DNA of 64,000 bases from Cryptomeria japonica (GCF_030272615.1 NC_081413.1:563201010-563265009); one strand, 5' to 3'; shown: positions 23,507 through 35,412, counted from the first letter of the stretch. Program-made: numbers and translations. Notes: generated by a model from the letters alone, not told the origin.

Positions 23507-24664
23507 TCAATTTGATGAAGAACATCCTGCCGGTGGAGCATTTCTCTGTCCTACCAGTGGAGCATCATATTGTTCTGCTGGTGAAGCATTTGTTGATTCT
23601 ACTGGTGGAGGAGTAACCCCAATATTTAGATCACCTTTTCTAATCCATTGCTTTGAAAATTCTTGCTTAACCTCTTCAACCTTTTCTTTACCTTTCAAGC
23701 TAGTACTTTTATTATCTACCGGTGTACCTTTACTTCTACAGAATTTAGCAATATGACCAATCTTGTTACATGCATAACAAGTTACATTATTTTTCTAAAT
23801 AGCTTTCCCATAACCTATGCCGGTTTGTGTTCTGCATTTATTTGATAAATGACCAAATCTTCCGCAAACATAACATCTTACATTTATTCTGCAATTTTCA
23901 GAGTTATGACCAATCTTGTTGCATTTGGTGCATTGACCGGTGGGAGGATTGATGTTCTGATAATTCCTAGATCTACATTCATTTGCCCTATGACCATATT
24001 TATTACAGTTAAAGCATTTTCCATTAAATTTGTAAGTGTTAGAGGGTCTTACCAGTTTGCTTTGATCTTGGGTATTTGTAGTACCAGAGCTTTCTCCAAC
24101 TTCAAATCCAACTCCAGAAGTGTCACCTTTGGATTTTTGATTCTTCAATAAGGTACCAAGTTCTTCTGAGCTTTTCTTGAATTTTTCTTTGTGTTGATTT
24201 GCAGTTTCCAATTCCCTTTCCAAGATCTTTTTTTGTCTCATTAGTTCATTCGAGTCATTTTGATTATGCATCAAATCTGTCTTCAACATATCATTTTCAT
24301 AGCTAAGTCTTGTGTTCTCATTTGCTGCATCACTTAGTCTTTTGGTCAATTCTTCTTCATTCTTCTTTCTGTCCTCAATCTCTTTGCAAAATCTCATAGT
24401 CATATCCTGCATTTCATTTTTTGTTGTCATGATCTCTTGTTTCAATTTTCTTATCATATCATTTAGTGATTCCTTTTCATCATTTTCATTTTGCAATTTT
24501 TCACAAATTTCTCTTCTCTTGTTTCTTGTAACAGTAAGATTTTCTTGAAGTGCCTGAATAATGTCCTGAGCTACTTTTAAATCATCTTCTAATTTGATAT
24601 TTTTCAACTTCTCTACATCATAGTCAGTAAGAGCTCCTTCAAGTTGCTTCATCAGATTTTCCAT
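23507..24664 (-). pseudogene. Gag-like protein with coiled coil and four CCHC knuckles
   Basis: Starts at the ATG at 24664, 57 bp after the primer binding site. The first ~190 residues are a highly charged predicted coiled coil. Three CCHC knuckles then follow within 289 codons: CFNCNKYGHRANEC, CTKCNKIGHNSENC and CYVCGRFGHLSNKC. A TAG at 23795-23797 ends the open frame, but the same frame continues into a fourth knuckle, CYACNKIGHIAKFC (about 23738-23779), and about 75 more residues to 23507. The stop may be a recent mutation; readthrough cannot be excluded. Role: RNA packaging, by analogy with retrotransposon gag. Confidence 0.75.
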
Positions 24665-24720
24665 CTTTACCAGTGTCAAGATCTTCCTCAAGCTATTAGG
24701 CTTCTGAAAATAGAGGACCA

Positions 24721-24733
24721 GGCTCTGATACCA
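24721..24733 (-). promoter_or_regulatory. Primer binding site, initiator tRNA-Met type
   Basis: The minus strand reads TGGTATCAGAGCC two bases after the LTR end, the standard complement of the initiator tRNA-Met 3' end in plant retrotransposons. Confidence 0.9.
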
Positions 24734-24735
24734 AT

Positions 24736-25617
24736 TGTTAGGGTTCCCACAGATACTGAGAGGGGGGGGGGGTGAATCAGTATCTGACCGGTAATGTAAT
24801 TTTCTTAAAACTGAATATGCAAAATATAAAGTAACAGTATACCGGTATGCAAGAATTAATGCAAATAACAGAATCAAAAGCATCCACATGAAAAGAACAC
24901 CATAACACAAGATGTTTAACGAGGAAACCAGGTGTGGGAAAAACCTTGGTGGGATTTGTGACCCACAATATTCACTTACTGGCCAATAAGAGAATATTAC
25001 TTACAATAGGGGCCTGCACATGCAGGAAGGCCAACTGCCTAGAGCTCACTACTCAATAAGAAGTCACACTGACTTACAACAAGGATTTACACAAATCCAA
25101 TATTCTGTACTGCTTTACAATAGCATCTTCAATGCTAGATTTAGTACCGGTTCTTGCTCTATTCTTTACATATACCCTTGACTTACAATTCACACATTAG
25201 GTCTGCCTTATAATTTTTTTATTGCATTCTATCCATATCCTACAAATGACTACAATAATCTCTTTTATATACAAGAGTCATTTTACAATTTTCCAAGTTA
25301 TCTTACAATGATAAACAAAATATTACATATCAAAAATCCTATCGGCCTCTATGCCGGTATACATATTTCCTTCTGTGCCGGTGTACATCTTCTGTGTCGG
25401 TGCCGATGTAGATTGATCTTCTGATGCCGGTGCACTATCTTGCCTGTGTTATACTTTGCCAGTATAATATCTTACCGGTGCCATAGGATTGCAAGGTTGT
25501 CTGTATAATGCTTTGCCAGTATAATTTCTTACCGGTGCCATAGGATTGCAAGGTTGCCATCAATGACAAAACCTTCAGTCACACACAATGTCTCATTGGA
25601 GTGTCCATATGCCAACA
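24736..25617 (-). repeat. Right (5') LTR of the non-autonomous element, 882 bp
   Basis: Partner of 18956-19837. In minus orientation it starts TGTTGGCATATGG and ends CCCTAACA. An open frame continues from this LTR across the primer binding site into gag, but the gag start at 24664 is the better one. Confidence 0.9.
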
Positions 25618-25622
25618 TCCTT

Positions 25623-27076
25623 AGATCTGCAAAGTACTATTCTGCCAAGTCCTGCTGATAAAGGGAAGGACCATGGTGCCACACCACTATCCTAGGTAGG
25701 ACCAGGGTGCCACAACCCTATCCTTGGGGCTTCTACCAAGATCTGCAACCCTGAACTATCCTTGTGTGCTCTTCTGGTCCCGAAACTTCCAACGACGCTC
25801 AGATTCGAACCTCTACCTAAAACTAAAAAAGAGGGTTTGGGGTGGCTATATAGAGTTTCACCTTATTCAAACCCCCGTGTTGGTGATTTCCACCTCCATG
25901 AATAGCCAATAATGTACCAAAAATGTGTGTGCAAGAACCTTGTGTGTGTGCAAGATCCTAAGAATGAAAGTAAATAACCTAGAGCAACCCTAAAGAGTAA
26001 ACCCTAATTGCTTATAATTGACAAAGTAAATGCTCTAAATCCACAATTCAAAGTGATCTAAATCATGAATATGAATCAAAGTGAAGCTTTTGCAAAGACA
26101 TGAAAACAACATGAAACCATACCCAACATCAAGGGAGAGGTACAAGCCAATCGTCAGTCGGTGATCTCCTATTGTTCTTCTACATCTTCAAAATCTCCCA
26201 ATTGGTAAAATGATGCTTGATGAATGTTTGATGGATGAATGTTAAATGTTGTTGAAGACTTCAAAGATCTACTCTTTCACTGTAAAGAAGGCTCTCATAC
26301 TCCTAAAACTCGTCCTTAGATTCTTAGATGAAGACCCCTTCAAATGAAGAAAGAGAGCTCTTAACTATGAAACCCTAGATCTTATTTTCATGTTTAGGCT
26401 AACCTAGGATTTGAATTTCCCATTGATATTTTGGGGTTAAGCATTATCATATCATAGGATTGTGCTCCAGAAATTTCCAGAAAAAAGTCATGGACCGTGT
26501 GCATTCCCGCCACGGTCTGACCAACTTTTCACCAAATTTTTGGGGCCATTATATATGATGATATTAGAGCGTATCCCAAAGTTATAGCTGATTTCAAGAT
26601 ATTTTGATATGCGAAATTGGGCCTAAATGGTCAAAATAAGACATAATTAGGGTTTATGATTAAATGATTCATTAGAGGAATAAAATAAAAATGGCCATGC
26701 TTAGGGTAAAGGGCCCAAATTTGTAATGTGTAAAGTGATGGAACATGACCTTATATTAAATTAAATTAATTAATTAAATGCTTAAAGGGGAATGAGAAAT
26801 GCAAGATGCAAAACACACTAAGGCAGGTGCTAACCTAAGTGTGAAATTGTACCACCCTAGCAAGGGTGTATAATTTATGACACTAAATTTAGCCCCCACT
26901 TTAGCGGTCATATGACATTACGTGCATATGCAAGCTAAAGTGCAAAAAAGTAAACATCGTTTGAAAAAGGATATATCCATAAGTTGTCGAATGAAGCCCC
27001 AAGCGGTATCTGCAATACACCCTACAAAACCACATGTTAGATCAAAAAATCACCTAATGCTTAGTAAGGGAGGTGA
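25623..27076. other. Relict repeat DNA, no gene
   Basis: No coding region supported. Contains runs of AATTAATTAATTAAATG near 26762 and a TTTAGCCCCCACTTT string near 26887 that resembles LTR sequence. It leads directly into the repeat shared with 47642-47953. Confidence 0.5.
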
Positions 27077-27363
27077 TGAAATTTGCGAGTAGCTATATGC
27101 CCCCTCTATTTTGACTTGCTTATTAGTGAGGTGAAACAAGGTATCATGTTTTTCACAGTGAATTGTGATAAATATTTTGATGAAGCAAGTTCACAACAAG
27201 GCTTGATTACTCATCCAAGAACATTATGGAACTAATGCAGAGTGAGAGGATGGAATAACGATTCCAATGCCACTGACAGTGAGAGAATCAGAGATTCATA
27301 GCTCAAGCTATGATAGATTGAAGAAAAAGTGCAGAAATTAGGGTTTTAACTTAAAAACATAAA
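27077..27363 (+). repeat. LTR-like repeat X, copy 1 left part (split by LINE-3)
   Basis: Matches 47642-47912 closely. Its continuation is at 35352-35393, on the other side of LINE-3. The last 16 bp, AACTTAAAAACATAAA at 27348-27363, are the LINE-3 target duplication. Confidence 0.85.
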
Positions 27364-27383
27364 TGCAACTAAACTCATACTAA

Positions 27384-29030
27384 ATGATGGTGGAAGCGGG
27401 AGCGGGAGCTCAAATTTCAAATTCTTAGCAAGGCGGGAACCCTGGTTCCAATGGTGGGATCGACCATATCAATGGTGCTGGTCCTATTGGCGATAAGGAC
27501 AAGCCCCTGGACTTCCTAGGTGCTGTTGCTGACTCACAGTCTGATGGTACTCTGCTTGAGGAGACAGCGGGTTCATCTGGACATCAGGGGGAAGGGTCCA
27601 ATGGGGGGCCCATTCCATGAGATGACTCCATGGATAGCGGGAGGGAGAAAAAGAAATGGTCTTCCCTTTTTGGAACTAGACCAACTGGTAAATCCTCCCT
27701 TCCTCCTGTTAAGAATATTTCTGACCCTTCTGGTGGTAAGTTTGCTATCTCTATCCCTGACCAGGTTCTGGACCATAATATCAATAGTATGTTGAACTCC
27801 TTAGTAGGGAAATTCATGGGTTCGCGCCCTAATATTGAAGTTGTCAGGGCCTTTGTCAAATGAAAATGGGCCCTTAAAGGAAATGTTGAAGTTTCGACAC
27901 TACCCAAAGGTCTTCTATCTTTTTCCTTTTCATGTGAAGAAGATAAGGTTAAGATTTTGTGTGGGAGTCCCTGGATGGTAGGAAAGACAGCTCTGGTTCT
28001 TAGAAAATGGCATCCAAATCTAAACATGAATGATTCTATCCTGGCCCAAGTTCCAGTTTGGATTAAGCTTCTAGGATTGCCTCTTGAATACTGGGCAGAA
28101 AGTATCTTCTCTGGAATAGAAAGTTCTTTTGGCGAGCTGCTCTTTATAGACCCAGTCACTGCTTCAAAAAGAAGACTAACTCATGCAAGGTTCTGTGTAG
28201 GAGTAGCCCCTGAGGCAGATATGCTGGAACAGATAGACCTAGTTTCAAAGTTGGGAACCTGGAAACAACATATCGAATATGAAACTATTCCTTTCGCATG
28301 CTTTCAATGTAAAAAACTAGGTCATTGGGCAAAATCCTGCCCAAACAAGCAAAAGGTGGAATCCAAGCAGCTTAAACCTCAGATTGAAAGTCAAAAATTG
28401 CCAGAGAAACGAGTGTGGCAAGTTAAAAACCTAGAAAATAAGGAAGAAAATTCCAATCATTTTTTTCCTTTGGGGGATCAGAAGGAAGCCTCAAATTCTA
28501 TCTTTAGGCCCACAATACAGGAAGTAGAGAGAAATGAATCAACCAAAACCAGCCCCATAAGAACAACTCAAAAAAAGGAAATGAAAGATCAGAATGATCC
28601 TCCAAATGAGATAGTTGAAGTGGTTGATGACACTTATGAAAGAAAGGCAATGGAAGCAAGAGATTACCAACCTGAGGAAGGAGAGATCCCTGATCCCCAA
28701 GTTGAAAGGACTGACTCTTCTCTAGCCATGCCAAGTTTTGAAATTCAAGAAGCCCAAAAACGTGCAATTTTGGGTATGAATCTTTCGGATTCAGATCAGA
28801 GCTCAAGAACAGCGAACAATGTTTCAACTAACTCCAGAACTCCTAAATGGGGTAATGAAGAAGAAATTTCCAAAATCCTCATCAACCCAGAAGTGACTCC
28901 TGTGATAGAAATGGAATGGAAGCAACCAAAATATAGGAACAAGAAAGCAACAACTCCCTTGACTTCTCTAATAAGGAAATCCAACAGAATAGCTCAAGTT
29001 GATGTGGGGTATATTTCCTCTTCCCCATGA
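27384..29030 (+). pseudogene. LINE-3 ORF1: DUF4283 and zinc-knuckle RNA-binding protein
   Basis: About 548 codons in one frame from ATG at 27384 (a second ATG follows at 27387), with stops after residue ~15, at about 27619 and at 27861-27863. DUF4283 spans about 27780-28150 (GSPWMVGKTALVLRKW; PVWIKLLGLPLEYW). A canonical CCHC knuckle, CFQCKKLGHWAKSC, is at 28299-28340. A long acidic and Ser-rich tail ends at 29030. ORF1 proteins of plant L1 elements coat the RNA and act as chaperones. The start 20 bp from the 5' end fits a short leader. Confidence 0.85.
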
Positions 29031-29128
29031 TGGCTCTCTAACCACAAAGTTAGAGACAAGGAGGCCAGCAAGAACATAGCAGATGGAACTCAAAAAACTC
29101 TCAAGGAGCTAGGAATTGGTAAGTAGCT

Positions 29129-32100
29129 ATGAAGATTATTTCTTGGAACATAAGGGGACTCAACAATCCCCATAAACATGATATTATTAGGAATATGATA
29201 AGAGATCGTAATCTTGACATTTTTCTTATTCAAGAAACCAAAATGAGTAGAGAAAAAGTTGAATCTTTGAAGTTCTTAAAAAATGGTAATGTTAGTGGGG
29301 GCAGTTCTAAGGGTGCTTTTGGAGGCATTGCTACCATCTGTAATCTTAACACTGTTAAAGGTCAGGTCATTATCTAGGAAAGTAACTTTTCTTGTATCAA
29401 ATTTGAGCACCTAAAAGATGGTTCTTCATGGGTTCTCACTAACATTTATGCTCCTAATACCTTAAAGGCTAGAAACTCTTTTTGGAAAAAGATCATCCAA
29501 GCTAGGGACAACTTCAAAAATCTTAGTTGGATGGTTATGGGAAACTTTAATATGCCTTTGAAAGAGGTGGAAAAATTTGGAGGCAGTCCTCCTCAGCTAG
29601 AAAGTAGGATGGCCCTCATAGATTTTATTAACTCCCAAGCTCTTAATGACTTGGAGATACAGGGTTGCAATTACACTTGGACCAACAGATAAACTGGGAA
29701 TGACCTTATCCAAGTGTGTCTTGACAGAAGTCTCATTTATGATGACTGATATAGTCAGTACTTCTGTTCTCTATCTGCCCACATTCAGGTTGGATTCGAT
29801 CATTTCCCTATCACCTTCATTGCTGACTTGATCAATAGAAGGAGAAACTTTCCCTTTAGATTTGAAAAAATGTGGACTCTTCACCTCGACATCAAAAGAA
29901 ATATTCAGAAATGGTGGAGTATCCAAGTTGAGGGAATGACTATGTTCAAAGTTGTTAAGAAGCTCAAAAGTGTGAAGGACAACATTCGACTCTAGAATAA
30001 AACTAGTTTTGGGAATATATTTGAGGCTAAGAGTAAAATTCAGGAAAACCTTAAAGAAATACAGGACCAGATCCAGAAGCATGGTTTCAATACTGTGTCT
30101 ATTGCTGATGAAAATGAGATCCTTAAAAATTACCATGATGTTATTGCCAAAGAGGAAATGTTCTGGAAGCAGAGATCGAGATGCATTTGGCTCAAGGAAG
30201 GGGACAGGAATACAAGATTCTTCCATATGTTGACTATCAAGCATAAAGTAGTCAATAGAATGAACAAGCTAGTTGTGGAAAGTGGGGAGCTGGTCAAGGA
30301 GGATGAAATAAAGAATGAAGCTAAGAGGTATTTCTCGAACCTCCTAAAGAGGGATCATAGTTTGGATGCTGAAGCCCAATCCTCTTTTCTTCAGAACATT
30401 CCTTGTCTCATTGATGCTCATAATAATGCCTCCCTCTCTTCCATTCCCACTATCTTAGAAATTAAAAATGCTGTTTTCTCCTTTGATGGTAACAAAGCAC
30501 CTGGACCTCACGGATTCCCAATGTTCTTTTTTCATGATTTTTGTAATATTATTGGTACTAATGTTGCTAATGGGGTTAAGGAATTCTTTGGGGCTAGAAA
30601 ACTCTTGAAAGAAATCAATGGTATTTTTATTGCTCTTATCCCCAAGACTCAAGGAGCTGACTCTTTGGACAAATTTAGATCTATTAGCCTCTGCAATTCC
30701 TTTTACAAGATTATTTCTAAGGTCCTTACTACTAGAGTTTTGTCTATCCTTCCTTCCTTAATTAAAAACTAGCAAAATGGGTTTGTTCTTGGAAGACAAA
30801 TTCTTGATTCCATTATTACAGTTCATGAGAACATTCACTCTCTTGTTAGAGCTAAGAAGCAGGGTCTCATCCTTAAGCTTGACCTCTCCAAAGCCTATGA
30901 CAGGGTTGACTGGTCTCTTCTCCAGAAAGTTCTCACTTCTTTTGGGTTTTCCTCTAGAGTTGTGGATCTTTTCTCCCAACTTACTACCTCTGCGTCTTTT
31001 GCTGTTCTTGTCAATGGTTGTCCTTCTACTTTTTTTCGAGCCTCAAGAGGTCTTAGGCAAGGAGATCCTATCTCCCCCATCCTTTTCATAATTTTGGAAG
31101 AATGTTTTGGTCGGACCATGGAAAATTTGGTGTAGCAAGGATCCTTTAAGGGCCTCCAACCTTCTTCTGCTGACCTTATCTGTTCCCACCAGTAGTTTGT
31201 TGATGACACTATTATTATGGGGGAATCAAGTATCTCAGAAGCTAAAGTAATAAGAGTACCCTGTGTAAATTTGCCTCTGCTATGGGGCAACTTATCAACT
31301 GGGCTAAAAGTGAAGTCTTTTTCATTAATACTCCAGAGAGAAGACAACAGAGGATCAACATAATTCTGGAGTGTAAGATTGCTAACCTTCCTGCTACCTA
31401 CCTTGGACTCCCCATGGGGATTGCCCCTCCTGACTCCTTATGGAGTTCTCTAGTTGACAAATTTCATAAAAAACTTGCCGGTTGGAAAGGGGCCCTCTTA
31501 AGTCAAGTTGGTAAGCTCCAACTCCTTAAGGCTACTCTTCAAAGTATTCCTATTTATGCTCTTAGTCTCTTCAGAATTCCAGTCAAGTATGCTGAAGCAA
31601 TTGGGAAAATTCAAAGTAGATTCCTATGGTTCGGGGTTGAGGAAAAGCAAAGAATGTCCTTGGTGGCCTGGGATCAGGTCTGTAGGCCGAAAAGTAAAGG
31701 TGGTCTGGGTCTCAGGAGGATTCGTACTTTAAATGAAGCTCTCTTGTCCAAACAAGCTTGGAGATGGTTTCATTCTGATTCTGAATGGTGCAAAATTTGG
31801 AGAAGTACTCTCTTCTGTCTTCTTCTCTCTCTTCTTTTCTTAATTCGGATCTTAGTATAAATGGATCCCATATTTGGAACCATGTTTCTAAATGTAAAGA
31901 TGTGATTGCTAAAGGAGTGATATGGAAACTTGGAAATGGTAGAAAAGTTAGATTCTGGGAGGATTCCTGACTTTTTGATAAACCCCTAATGGACTTCCAT
32001 GAATGGGCCTCCCATGCCCCTTCCTGTATTGGCTCTTTTGGCTCCTTAGTGGCAGAATACTGGGATGGGAACAATTGGCAGAACATTGATAGTATCCACT

Positions 32101-33323
32101 CTAGCCTTTCTAAGCTTAAGACCCATCTGTCTGCTACATGGCTGAATAATGAAGAGGCCTCCCTAATTTGGAAAACATGGTCCCAAAGGTACTTTAACCA
32201 TGTCTTCATTGTATTGTGTCCTTTCCTCCCCCTCCTATAAATCCTTTCTGGTCTAAAGCATGGATAAAAGGTCTCACCCCCAAAATCAATTTTTTCTTCT
32301 AGACTATCCTCCAAAATAAGATCCTTATCATTGACAACCTAAAAGGCAGAGGTTTTGCCCTTCCTAACAGGTGTGTGTTGTGTTTTCAAGAGGAAGAGTC
32401 TGTGGACCACCTTGCCCTCCACTGTTCCTTCTCAACCTCAGTTTGGGAAAATTTCCTCAAGAGATTTAGTTTAGCTTGGGTGTTTCTGAGTAACATCAGA
32501 GATTTGTTCTCCTCCTGGAATATTCAATGGACTAACTCTTTTTTGAGATGTATGTGGCAGCTCTCTCTTCCTCACATCTTGTGGGGTCTTTGGAAAGAAA
32601 GAAACAACTGAATCTTCAGGGATGTCTCCCTAAATCAAGATACCGTGTTCCAAAAAATTCAAAGGGCTATCCAGGAAAATATGGGAATCATGGAGGGTCC
32701 TTGTTACTCAAATAACTCCCTGGAGTCAAATATCTTAAGGGCTTGGAATATGAAGATCACCGATGGTCCTAATCTTAGCTACAATAAAAGGCTTGAAGCT
32801 AAATGGCAAACCCCTCTCCAAGGCTAGCTCAAAATCAATTTTGACGGTGCAGCCAAAGGAGGTCCTTCAGGTTGTGGAGCTATTCTTAGAGATCATAGAG
32901 GAATCTGCAAAGAGATGATTACTGTCCCTATTGGAACCCAAACTAACCATAAAGTTGAAGCTATGGTAGCTCTTCAAGGCATAATCCTAGCCAAAAAATG
33001 GAATTGCCCCTATCTATGGATATAAGGGGATTGAAATAATATAATAAAGTGCCTCAATGGGACTTCAAAACCTTCATGGTCGATCCACAACATAATCACT
33101 TCTGCTATGACATTATTAGAACCTTTAAAAAATGCCATATCTCCCATATCTATCGGGAGGCCAACTGTTCTGCTGATTGGCCTGCCAATGTGGTGGTTAA
33201 AAATGAGACAATTACCATGTGGATGGGTGAGAGCGGACTCCCCAAATATGTCAGCTCCCCAAATATGTCAGACAAATCATAAGTGATGAGCGATGTAGAA
33301 GAACCCCAAAGACTCTTGATTGA
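29129..33323 (+). pseudogene. LINE-3 ORF2: endonuclease, RT, zf-RVT and RNase H
   Basis: Starts MKIISWNIRGLNNPHKHD at 29129. Endonuclease: QETKMS near 29238, NIYAPNT near 29440, GNFN (usual GDFN) near 29540, FDHFPI near 29800. RT: QRSRCIWLKEGDRNTRFFH near 30170, APGPHGFP (usual GPDGF) near 30500, the active box FVDDT at 31196-31210, and PATYLGLPMG near 31395. zf-RVT with RCVLCFQEEESVDHLALHC lies near 32370. RNase H follows from KINFDGAAKGG near 32830 to HIYREANCSADWPANV near 33150. The frame shifts several times, and TAA at 33280 now ends it. A 17-bp tandem duplication (CTCCCCAAATATGTCAG, 33238-33271) has moved the frame; without it the frame would end at TGA 33321-33323. Confidence 0.85.
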
Positions 33324-35178
33324 CAGGGTAATAATGAAAAGTACTGATGTGAGCACTTTGAGTTATTTCTATAATGAGAAAATCATTCATTATAACATCA
33401 ATGCCATCAACTCCCATGCTTGCTAGGTAATTGTTTTAGCTCCAAAAAGCTCTCTGTTTAACTAGCTCTACAAGTTTCAAAATTTGGTTGTGAGAAGCGA
33501 CATCATGGGCAGAAATAGGAGATGATATGAGCCAAGTAGCTGCAAAGAATGGAAACAAAAGGAAGAGGTGTGGAGTATTTTGCAGAAGGGTGGTCTCTCG
33601 AACTTCATAGAGAGACTCCACGACCGTGATGGAATGGTAACTAGCCTTTTCTACAAAAACTGGAAGAAGGGCATGTTAAAAATGGGTGACCAAATGGTGG
33701 AAATTGATGAAGATTTAATTGCTAAAGCTACGGGTCTCAAAAGAGAAGGCTGCGACTTCTACAGAGACAAGAAGGTCAATAGGGAAGCCATTGAAAGGTA
33801 CCCAGTTACTGAGAAAGATAAAAAATGATTGGTAAAGTTGAGCCAAACCCTGGTGGGAAATTCTCTTTGTTTTAATGCAGTATATTACTCTAGATTGTAG
33901 GTTTACGAAAGTCTATGGGTATCATTTTGTTCTATTAAACCACTTTAGGCATAATGATAAGGTGAATTTTCCTTATTTCTTTCTTTTCTCAATGAATGCT
34001 TCCCTTAAAGCCTACAAAGAGAATCCTCTGGGCGATACTGCAATGCACCAAGGCCTAATGGTCCTAATTTATGAGCATTTAAAGGCCAGTCAAATTAATC
34101 AGATGCAGCCCTCTATGGACTTTGAGGAAGATATGTTTGATTTTTCTTTTTCAAAGGAGGAGGAATCCGATAATGATTCCTCATCTGATACTGAGGATAG
34201 CTCTGATGATTCAGAGTATGAGAGTAGTAAGAAGAGGAAAACAAGACCCTCATCTTCCAAGGGAAAAAAACTTCAAATCAAACCCTTGATCAACATCTCT
34301 TCGGAAGAAGAGGATTCAGATTATTTTGAGGAGAAGAAGAACCCTAAAGGGTTGCTGAAGAAGAAAATTAAAAACCAAGCCTAGACCCAGAAAAAGCATA
34401 AGAAAAAGGAGGAGACTGGCAAGGAACCAGAAGCTGACAAGCAAGCTAGGACCTTGGAAGCCGAGTGCAGCCTGGAAAAGGAGACAATGGAAGAGACTCT
34501 TAGGGCTGTCGATACTATCTCCACCCTCCATATCCCTAAAGATGAACAGGTAACCCCGAGAAAAGTGACTCCCCCCTATGGCCCTCCTCTTGAGGGCTTG
34601 CATGGTTTTATGAAAACTATGGAATGGCTCATTGATGGTTACTAGAAAGCTGTGGATGAGTATAAAAACTATGCAACAAAGTCCTGATTCTGGAGACCAT
34701 TAATATAGGGGAGGGGAATACAATGGCTGACTATATTGAGGATCTGAAAAACACTATTGCTAAAGAGGAAGACATCAAAGATGCTTTCAACCCCAGGTTT
34801 GAGAAGATTGAAAAGGAGACGCTGGACAGAAAAAGCCTTGCGGAAACTAGTGAAAAAACACTCTCGGATACTGTCACTAAAGTGGGAAAAATTGAGGAGT
34901 TCCTTAAGAATATCACAGAGCAGAGCCTTAGTATTCTGAAAATCTCGGCCAATAATACTCATACCCTCATCAGTAAGCTTGATGATGACAAGAAAATCCA
35001 GGAAATTGACCTGGACATTGAAGGTACAGGGGAAGCTCAAGGTCCCAGAACCTGCACCAGAGGCAAGAGGAAGGAAAAGAAAATGAACAAGGATCTGGAA
35101 GAGCTGAAAGCTATCGGGGCTACCTATGATGAGTTGGTGATAAAGGCAGAGGACCTGCTAAAGAAAATTGCTGAGTAG
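33286..35178 (+). pseudogene. LINE-3 ORF3: accessory protein with globular N-terminus and coiled coil
   Basis: Follows ORF2 with no gap: ATG at 33286 comes three bases after the present ORF2 stop, and an alternative ATG at 33334 is 11 bp after the presumed original stop. About 630 codons, now in frames 1, 2 and 1 with several stops. Segments: NFIERLHDRDGMV near 33600 and LIAKATGLKREG near 33720; KVYGYHFVLLNHFRH near 33910 followed by KVNFPYFF near 33960; an acidic Ser/Glu/Asp patch at about 34110-34340; a Lys-rich linker; and a C-terminal coiled coil from 34723 ending DELVIKAEDLLKKIAE at 35178. The N-terminal part matches the order of the ORF at 37427-39937. Function unknown; L1-type LINEs normally have two ORFs. 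Confidence 0.75.
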
Positions 35179-35351
35179 CATCTCCTCGATTTCTTTGCTG
35201 TGTTTTATTATTTTGTTGCTTTGTTGTTCTTTTTGTTTGCTAGTCTTCTAGCCAGTCGTTATGTATGCGGACTTTTAATCCTTTTGCTGCTCTTTCTCTT
35301 TCTATGATGTAAAGGTTTTGGGTCCTTAAAACCTATTTTTTAATCAATCAG
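35179..35351 (+). other. LINE-3 3' untranslated region
   Basis: T-rich 173 bp after the ORF3 stop, containing GGTTTTGGGTCCTTAAAACC, a short inverted pair (GGTTTTGG/CCTTAAAACC), and ending TATTTTTTAATCAATCAG immediately before the target duplication. Confidence 0.7.
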
Positions 35352-35393
35352 AACTTAAAAACATAAAGTCAAAAAGTGCATAACACATAAATA
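35352..35393 (+). repeat. LTR-like repeat X, copy 1 right part
   Basis: Continues the repeat interrupted at 27363 and matches about 47912-47953. It ends abruptly at ACACATAAATAT, next to the displaced Athila-like LTR fragment. Confidence 0.8.
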
Positions 35394-35412
35394 TTGGAGA
35401 GATTCTAGAGTA

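Larger units (their letters stand above)
18956..25617 (-). mobile_element. Complete non-autonomous LTR retrotransposon (TR-GAG type, copia-like ends)
   Basis: Length is 6662 bp: LTRs 18956-19837 and 24736-25617, each 882 bp, TG...CA, with 5-bp target duplications TCCTT at 18951-18955 and 25618-25622. Orientation is minus, shown by a primer binding site complementary to initiator tRNA-Met next to the right LTR and a G-rich polypurine tract next to the left LTR. The 4898-bp internal region encodes a gag and one very long accessory ORF. I find no protease, RT, RNase H or integrase motif on either strand, so mobility would have needed a helper. The tract and LTR start (AAAGGGGGAGAT, TGTTGGCATA) resemble Ty1/copia ends. 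Confidence 0.9.
27364..35351 (+). mobile_element. LINE-3: complete L1-type LINE with three ORFs, 7988 bp
   Basis: Bounded by the 16-bp direct repeat AACTTAAAAACATAAA at 27348-27363 and 35352-35367. The flanking repeat is found uninterrupted at 47642-47953, so both ends are known from the sequence itself. Contents: ORF1 27384-29030, ORF2 29129-33282/33323 (endonuclease, RT, zf-RVT, RNase H), ORF3 33286-35178, then a T-rich 3' untranslated region ending TTTTTTAATCAATCAG without a long poly(A). ORF1 keeps one frame with three stops; ORF2 and ORF3 have frameshifts. A 5' end at 27364 and ORF1 start only 20 bp later suggest a nearly full-length insert. Confidence 0.9.

Noticed and set aside
24665-24910. 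Gag N-terminal extension with a hydrophobic MCYGVLFMWMLLILLFALIL start inside the LTR
   Set aside because: The frame is open, but it would span the LTR and primer binding site; the same peptide in the other LTR (18858-19142) is followed by unrelated sequence. ATG at 24664 is the better start.
27584-28159. 191-codon minus-strand ORF
   Set aside because: It lies antisense to LINE-3 ORF1, whose DUF4283 motifs are on the plus strand.
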